Position numbers and translations under genes: made by a program. From contig CAJNDS010001373.1 of the NCBI GenBank assembly GCA_905221605.1, forward strand, positions 1 through 21,016: a DNA stretch of 21,016 bases, written 5' to 3'. This document shows, piece by piece, positions 16,006 to 21,016 of the stretch. Below the pieces are notes generated by a model, which saw only the letters and a list, made by a program, of their open reading frames with translations, was not told where the DNA came from and made no database searches. Within the stretch, counting starts at the first letter, position 1. Every line of letters starts with the position of its first letter. Source of the stretch: Symbiodinium natans. Lineage: Eukaryota > Sar > Dinophyceae > Suessiales > Symbiodiniaceae.

Positions 16006-16023
16006 AAATGAACGGTGTGTTCC

Positions 16024-16165
16024 AAAAAAAAAAAAAAAAACGTTTCGGTCCATAAACGTTTCGTTCAAAACGTTTCGGTCAAAAAAAACGTTTCGGTCAA
16101 ACGGTTCGGTCAAAACGTTTTCGGTCAAACTTTCGCCTCAAACTTTCGCTCAAAACGTTTATTGG
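16024..16165 (+). repeat. Poly(A) run followed by CGTTTCGGTCAAAA short tandem repeats
   Basis: About 17 A residues, then roughly eight degenerate units of AAAACGTTTCGGTC. The poly(A) run is followed by repeats, not by a target duplication, so it does not by itself indicate retrotransposition. Confidence 0.8.
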
Positions 16166-16190
16166 ACCCACCCTGAATCAATTCTATTAA

Positions 16191-16291
16191 CCCTAAACCC
16201 TAAACCCTAAACCCTAAACCCTAAACCCTAAACCCTAAACCCTAAACCCTAAACCCTAAACCCTAAACCCTAAACCCTAAACCCTAAACCC
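16191..16291 (+). repeat. Interstitial telomeric tract
   Basis: About fourteen perfect CCCTAAA units. Confidence 0.97.
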
Positions 16292-16446
16292 GCCCACCAC
16301 CCTCTCATTCTAGAGGTGAGTGGGCGCCGTCGAGCGCTCAGCGAGACCACGCAGGCCCGATCTAGGCTGATCGGGCCTGCAGGCACACCCCTGCAGGGGT
16401 CGCCAAGCTTGGTCGCCAAGCACAGTCCCTAGTATATTCTATTACC
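16292..16446 (+). ncRNA. Structured left end of E4
   Basis: Stem 1: GCCCAC (16292-16297) with GTGGGC (16320-16325) and inner CCTCT/AGAGG. A 23-nt stretch at 16329-16351 is identical to E2. Stem 2: perfect 12-bp arms GCAGGCCCGATC (16351-16362) and GATCGGGCCTGC (16369-16380) with loop TAGGCT. Then CACACCCCTG, the palindrome ACCCCTGCAGGGGT (16387-16400), CCAAGCTTGG (16403-16412), an AT-rich stretch and ATTACCCTAAA. Stem sequences differ from E2 on both arms together while the loop and linker are conserved. The RNA label is tentative. Confidence 0.5.
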
Positions 16447-16639
16447 CTAAAACCGAGCCTTTGCTCTTGGGAGGTGTTTTTCTAACCTGGCCTGGGGCCC
16501 CCCTGGAGGCCTCCGGGGCCCCTCTGGGGGCGGTGCCGACTGCGGCCTTCGTTGCTGGACCAGAGGCCCTTTTTCGGGCTCAGCCTGGGCCACTGCTCAA
16601 AAATCGCGTTTTTCGGCTTCAGGTCCCTTTTTTTCCATC

Positions 16640-16935
16640 TTCGAGCCTGGGAGGCCCCTGGGAGGCCCCTGGGAGGCCCCTGGGAGGCCCCTGGGAGGCC
16701 CCTGGGAGGCCCCTGGGCAGGCCCCTTGCAAGGCCCCTGACAGACCCGAAGACCCCTGGAAGCCTCTGGGAGGCCCCTGGGAGGCCCCGAAGCCCCTGGG
16801 AGGCCCCTGCAAGGCCCTGGAAACCCTTGGGAGGCCCCTGGCTGCAAAAGTGCTGGAGGGCTGAAAAGGCTGTTCAGGAGGCCTCTGGCCTGGGAAGCCC
16901 CTGAGAACCCCTTGGGAGGCCTGAATTTTTGTCTC
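16640..16935 (+). repeat. 12-bp repeat CCCTGGGAGGCC and relatives
   Basis: Six to seven consecutive units at about 16645-16718, then diverged copies to about 16920. The unit is partly palindromic. Open frames on both strands through it are low complexity. Confidence 0.85.
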
Positions 16936-16954
16936 GCAAACTTCTAAGCACACA

Positions 16955-17905
16955 CCGGCATAGAGAATAGAAACAATGAGAAGGCCCTCCGGCCGAAGAC
17001 GTCCCCCAGCGCAAAACCTGAATTGTCTCGCGGGAGGTGTTTTTCTAACCTGGCCTGAGCCCCCCTAGGAGGTCTCCTTGGCCTTCTGGAGGGCCTCCCG
17101 ACAGCGGGCCTGAAAGGCTTTTGGGAGGCCCCTTTGAAAACCCTGCCCTCCTGGAAGGGTTCTGGGAGGTCGAAAGCCCTCAAGGCTCTCTGAAGTTTTG
17201 GAGCCAGGTTCGGGGAAGCCCCTGCGCAAAACCTGAATTTTTTCTTCTAGACACACACCGGCATAGGATTAGAAACGATGAGAAGGCCCTCCGGCCGAAG
17301 ACGTCCCCCTGCGCAAAACCTGATTTTCTCCTGCAAATTTCTAAAGAATACAAACAATGAGAGGCTCTCCGGCCGAAGACGTCCCCAGCGCAAAACCTGA
17401 ATTTTTCTATCGCAAATTTCTAGAGACACGCCGGCATAGAGAATAGAAACAATGAGAAGGCCATCCGGCCGAAGACGTCCCCCAGCGTAAAACCTGTTTT
17501 TTTGCTACAAGTTTCTTGACGTGACTTTCACAAGGCACCCTTCTAGCAACAGGTCTTTCGCCAAGCAGCCTTGACATTCCGGCATAGCCTTCCGGCCGAA
17601 GACGTCCCCCAACGCAAAACCTGAATTTTTCTCTCGCAAACTTCTAGACACACACCGGCATAGAGAATAGAAACAATGAGAAGGCCCTCCGGCCGAAGAC
17701 GTCCCCCAGCGCAAAACCTGAACTTTCTCTCGCAAGCTTTTAGACATACCTTTCACAAGGCATCTTCCTAGCAGCAAGTCTTTCGCCATGCAGCCTTGAC
17801 ACTCCAGCGTAGGGAACAGAAACAATGAGAAGGCCCTCCGTCCGAAGACGTCCCCCTGCGCAAAACCTGAATTTTCTCCTGCAAGCTTCAGGCATGACTT
17901 CCATA
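16955..17905 (+). repeat. Dispersed ~100-bp repeats (CCGGCCGAAGACGTCCCC core)
   Basis: The core recurs at about 16989, 17291, 17369, 17465, 17592, 17689 and 17838 (the last with CCGTCC), preceded by AGAATAGAAACAATGAGAAG and followed by GCGCAAAACCTGAATTTT. A second motif (CTAGCARCAGGTCTTTCGCC) occurs about twice between copies. Spacing is irregular (about 78-302 bp). No gene seen. Confidence 0.85.
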
Positions 17906-18059
17906 AGGCTCCTTTCTAGCAACAGGAGGTTCTATTTCCAAGGCAGCTTCTTAAATGTTACCATGCAGCAAGGCATCTTCAAAGCAAATTTCGTAACATC
18001 AAAAAACATAATGGATACTGGTCCGAAGTACAGCATTAAGCGCAGAAGTGTTTGAATAT

Positions 18060-18170
18060 GGGCTGGCTTTGGTTCGGCTGGCTCTAGTTTGTTTCGCTGC
18101 AAGTAGTGTTTGGGTGGCCTTTGGGGTGGGCATGTCTGCACACAACTGCGTACAGCTGACCCGTGCTACA
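18060..18170 (+). other. E4 right-end module with G-rich motif
   Basis: Homologous to 9740-9851: GGCTGGCTTTGGTTCGGCTG, then GGGTGGCCTTTGGGGTGGG (18112-18130), GCATGTCTGCA and CAGCTGACCCGTGCTACA. The G-rich motif lies 40 bp from the terminus, as in E2. Confidence 0.75.
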
Positions 18171-18321
18171 CCCTAAACCCTAAACCCTAAACCCTAAACC
18201 CTAAACCCTAAACCCTAAACCCTAAACCCTAAACCCTAAACCCTAAACCCTAAACCCTAAACCCTAAACCCTAAACCCTAAACCCTGAACCCTGAACCCT
18301 AAACCCTAAACCCTAAACCCT
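18171..18321 (+). repeat. Interstitial telomeric tract
   Basis: CCCTAAA units with two CCCTGAA variants near 18286-18300. Confidence 0.97.
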
Positions 18322-18452
18322 ACGGGTCGGGTAGACCCTGGGTGTGGCGGGGAGTTCCCTGGGCTTTTTCTCCATGGAAAGTCAGCTGGGTCAACTCTGT
18401 CGGCTTCTGACGGTTTAGTGTTGAGTGTGTGCCTTCCTTTCTCTCTCAGAAG
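18322..18452. mobile_element. Very short telomere-embedded unit E6
   Basis: A 131-bp insert between CCCTAAA tracts. It starts with a GGGTC/GACCC hairpin and a G-rich stretch (GGGTGTGGCGGGG near 18341-18353). It ends with a perfect 9-bp inverted repeat GGCTTCTGA (18402-18410) and TCAGAAGCC (18446-18454) whose last bases are the first C residues of the telomeric unit. G-rich motif followed by terminal hairpin mirrors the right end of E1. It may be a minimal or truncated member. Confidence 0.4.
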
Positions 18453-18527
18453 CCCTAAACCCTAAACCCTAAACCCTAAACCCTAAACCCTAAACCCTAA
18501 ACCCTAAACCCTAAACCCTAAACCCTC
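18453..18527 (+). repeat. Innermost interstitial telomeric tract
   Basis: About ten CCCTAAA units, the last clear tract in this orientation. Confidence 0.97.
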
Positions 18528-18547
18528 TCTTTCTTATATATATTTAA

Positions 18548-19024
18548 ACCTTCGGCCGATTTCGGCCACGGCCGAAAAGCCACGAACACTGGTCCCCCCA
18601 GTGTTCGGCCGATTTCGGCCTGGCCGAAAAGCCACGAACACTGGTCCCCCCAGTGTTCGGCCGATTTCGGCCACGGCCGAAAAGCCACGAACACTGGTCC
18701 CCCCAGTGTTCGGCCGATTTCGGCCTGGCCGAAAAGCCACGAACACTGGTCCCGCCAGTGTTCGGCCGATTTCGGCCACGGCCGAAAAGCCACGAACACT
18801 GGTCCTCCCAGTGTTCGGCCGATTTCGGCCTGGCCGAAAAGCCACGAACACTGGTCCCCCCAGTGTTCGGGCGATTTCGGCCTGGCCGAAAAGCCACGAA
18901 CACTGGTCCCCCCAGTGTTCCGCCGATTTCGGCCACGGCCGAAAAGCCACGCAGTGTTCGGCCGATTTCGGCCTGGCCGAAAAGCCACGAACACTGGTCC
19001 CCCCAGTGTTCGGCCGATTTCGGC
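18548..19024 (+). repeat. ~52/53-bp satellite with nested palindromes
   Basis: Nine units alternating between two versions (TTCGGCCTGGCCGAA and TTCGGCCACGGCCGAA), so the higher-order period is about 105 bp. Each unit contains AACACTGG-TCCCC-CCAGTGTT stem-loops and the TTCGGCC/GGCCGAA palindrome, so either strand could fold into a chain of hairpins. One unit near 18945 is truncated. Open frames in it are repeat-derived. Confidence 0.93.
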
Positions 19025-19070
19025 CCCTCCCCCCCCTCCCCCCCTTCCCCCCTCCCCCCTCCCCCCTCAG
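19025..19070 (+). repeat. Polypyrimidine block (CCCCCCTCC)n
   Basis: About 45 bp of nearly pure C/T with C runs of five to six. Such tracts can form triplex or i-motif structures. It sits exactly where the telomere-like repeats change orientation. Confidence 0.85.
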
Positions 19071-19071
19071 G

Positions 19072-21016
19072 GCCTGTGTTTAGGGTTTCAGGGCCTGAGG
19101 GCCTGTGTTTAGGGTTTCAGGGCCCAGCGTTTAGGGTTTCAAGGCCTCAGGGCCTGTGTTTAGGGTTTCAGGGCCTCAGGGCCTTTGTTTAGGGTTTCAG
19201 GGGCCAGCGTTTAGGGTTTCAAGGCCTCAGGGCCTGTGTTTAGGGTTTCAGGGCCTCAGGGCCTGTGTTTAGGGTTTCAGGGCCCAGCGCTTAGGGTTTC
19301 AAGGCCTCAGGGCCTGTGTTTAGGGTTTCAGGGCCTCAGGGCTTGTGTTTAGGGTTTCAGTGCCCAGCGTTTAGGGTTTCAAGGCCTCAGGGCCTGTGTT
19401 TAGGGTTTCAGGGCCTCAGGGCCTGTGTTTAGGGTTTCAGGGCCCAGCGTTTAGGGTTTCCAGGCCTCAGGGCCTGTGTTTAGGGTTTCAGGGCCTCAGG
19501 GCCTGTGTTTAGGGTTTCAGGGCCCAGCGTTTAGGGTTTCAAGGCCTCAGGGCCTGTGTTTAGGGGTTCAGGGCCTCAGGGCCTGTGTTTAGGGTTTCAG
19601 GGCCCAGCGTTTAGGGTTTCAAGGCCTCAAAGCCTGTGTTTAGGGTTTCAGGGCCTCAGGGCTTGTTTTTATGGTTTCAGGGCCCAGCGTTTAGGGTTTT
19701 CAAGGCCTCAGGGCCTGTGTTTAGGGTTTCAGGGCCTCAGGGCCTCAGGGCCTGTGTTTAGGGTTTCAGGGCCCAGCGTTTTGGGTTTCAAGCACCCTCC
19801 GGGCCTGTGTTGTAGTTTTGGGTTCAAGGCCCTCAGGGCCTGTGTTTAGGGTTCCCGGGTTTTCAAGGCCCAGGCTGTGTTTGAGTTTCAGGGCCTCGGC
19901 CGGTGTTTAGGGTTCAGGGCCAGCGTTTAGGGTTTCAGGCCTCAGGGCCTGTTTAGGGTTTCAGGTCAATCAGTTGCCTGTGTTTAGGGGCTTTCAATGG
20001 CAACGCGGTTAGGGTTTTTCAAGGCCTCAGCCTGTGTTTGGGGTTTTTCAGGGCCTCAGGGCCGTGTTTTTAGGGTTTCAGGGCCCGCGTTAGGGTTTCA
20101 GGCTTCGGGCTGTGTTGAGGTTTCAGGGCCTCAGGGCCCTGTGTTTAGGGTTTCAGGGCCCAGCGTTTAGGGTTTCAAGGCCTCAAAGCCTGTGTTTAGG
20201 GTTTCAGGGCCTCAGGGCCTGTGTTTAGGGTTTCAGGGCCCAGCGTTTAGGGTTTCAAGGCCTCAGTGCCTGTGTTTAGGGTTTCAGGGCCTCAGGGCCT
20301 GTGTTTAGGGTTTCAGGGCCCAGCGTTTAGGGTTTCAAGGCCTCAAAGCCTGTGTTTAGGGTTTCAGGGCCTCAGGGCCTGTGTTTAGGGGTTCAGGGCC
20401 CAGCGTTTAGGGTTTCAAGGCCTCAGGGCCTGTGTTTAGGGTTTCAGGTCCTCAGGGCTTTGTTTAGGGTTTCAGGGCCCAGCGTTATGTTTCAAGGCTT
20501 CAGGGCCTCTGTTTAGGGTTTCAGGGCCTCAGGGCCTGTGTTTGGGGTTTCAGGGCCCAGCGTTTAGGGTTTCAAGGCCTCAGGGCCTGTGTTTCGGGTT
20601 TCAGGGCCTCAGGGCCTGTGTTTAGGGTTTCAGGGCCCAGCGTTTAGGGTTTCAAGGCCTCAGGGCCTGTGTTCAGGGTTTCAGGGCCTCAGGGCCTGTG
20701 TTTAGGGTTTCAGGGCCCAGCGTTTAGGGTTTCAAGGCCTCAGGGCTTGTGTTTGGGGTTTCAGGGCCTCAGGGCCTGTGTTTCGGGTTTCAGGGCCCAG
20801 CGTTTAGGGTTTCAAGGCCTCAGGGCCTGTGTTTAGCGTTTCAGGGCCTCAGGGCCTGTGTTTAGGGTTTCAGGGCCCAGCGTTTAGGGTTTCAAGGGCT
20901 CAGGGCCTGTGTTTAGGGTTTCGGGGCCTCAGGGCCTGTGTTTAGGGTTTCAGGGCCCAGCGTTTAGGGTTTCAAGGCCTGTGTTTAGGGTTTCAGGGCC
21001 TCAGGGCCTGTGTTTA
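19072..21016 (-). repeat. 80-bp subtelomeric satellite containing TTTAGGGTTTC
   Basis: About 24 units; the landmark CAGCGTTTAGGG recurs at 19125, 19205, 19285 and 19365. Each unit holds three TTTAGGGTTTC motifs separated by AGGGCCTCAGGGCCTGTG-like and AGGGCCCAGCG spacers. The heptamer reads TTTAGGG on the + strand, opposite to all earlier tracts. Units are degenerate at about 19790-20120 and uniform elsewhere. The array continues past the window end. Confidence 0.95.

Larger units (their letters stand above)
15449..16190. mobile_element. Short telomere-embedded unit E5
   Basis: A 742-bp unit between CCCTAAA tracts. It begins with an AT-rich stretch carrying a perfect 13-bp inverted repeat (GTTTAAGTAAATT 15528-15540, AATTTACTTAAAC 15575-15587), continues with CAGCCC-rich simple repeats, and ends ATTCTATTAA before CCCTAAA. 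That end resembles the ATTCTATTA preceding the isolated CCCTAAA at 16446 in E4. No second copy is in the window, so calling it mobile is an inference from its flanks only. Confidence 0.4.
16292..18170 (+). mobile_element. Telomere-embedded element E4, non-autonomous relative of E2
   Basis: A 1.9-kb unit between CCCTAAA tracts whose left 155 bp and right 110 bp match the ends of E2 in order and orientation, while the interior is unrelated and lacks the Rep/helicase gene. This relationship is typical of an autonomous/non-autonomous pair. The interior consists of CCCTGGGAGGC repeats and dispersed ~100-bp repeats. It ends GTGCTACA before CCCTAAA exactly as E2 does. Confidence 0.8.

Noticed and set aside
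16024-16040. Poly(A) tail of a retrotransposon or retrocopy
   Set aside because: The A run is followed by CGTTTCGGTC repeats instead of a target duplication, and no reverse transcriptase or processed gene lies upstream.
15569-16210. Proline/glutamine-rich (+) and glycine-rich (-) proteins
   Set aside because: Direct translations of the CAGCCC microsatellite and neighbouring simple repeats.
16461-17922. Open frames in E4
   Set aside because: Repeat-derived, present on both strands, no recognisable motif; E4 looks non-coding.

Overview
The window looks like the end of a nuclear chromosome of a eukaryote with plant/alveolate-type telomeres (CCCTAAA on the + strand, so TTTAGGG runs toward the left end). 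Base 1 lies inside a telomeric tract. The only convincing gene is very GC-rich in third codon positions and encodes a Helitron-like Rep/helicase whose style I associate with dinoflagellate genomes, so a dinoflagellate is my best guess. This is inference; other TTTAGGG lineages are possible. No tRNA, rRNA, CRISPR array or ordinary housekeeping gene was recognised.

Layout: telomeric CCCTAAA tracts occur eight times (1-86, 2911-3185, 9852-9994, 13053-13484, 15246-15448, 16191-16291, 18171-18321, 18453-18527). Between them sit discrete inserted units. E1 (87-2910) and E1b (13485-15245) are two copies of one family: a hairpin left end, a 31-bp minisatellite, and a right end with a G-rich motif and a perfect 13-bp hairpin. 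E2 (3186-9851) and E4 (16292-18170) share a structured left end and a right end; E2 carries the Rep/helicase gene, E4 carries only repeats. E3 (9995-13052) holds four ~395-bp tandem repeats and a ~45-bp minisatellite that also occurs in E2. E5 (15449-16190) and E6 (18322-18452) are small units. Proximal to 18528 come a hairpin-rich ~52-bp satellite, a polypyrimidine block and an 80-bp satellite containing TTTAGGG in the opposite orientation, running to the window end.

Interpretation: the units behave as a set of telomere-resident elements, all with the same orientation where it can be told (coding 5' end toward the chromosome end). In five units the right junction reads ACA then CCCTAAA, and a G-rich, potentially quadruplex-forming motif lies 31-69 bp inside the right end. 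E2/E4 left ends keep the same stem-loop plan while the stem sequences differ in a compensatory way. E2 is the candidate autonomous member, supplying an HUH nuclease plus a Pif1-like helicase; the others would be non-autonomous. The nearest described analogies are yeast Y' elements (helicase genes flanked by telomere repeats), Drosophila telomeric retrotransposons (fixed orientation) and Helitrons (enzyme type), but the combination seen here is not one I recognise. The N-terminal third of the E2 gene appears to have reading-frame breaks, so this copy may be inactive.
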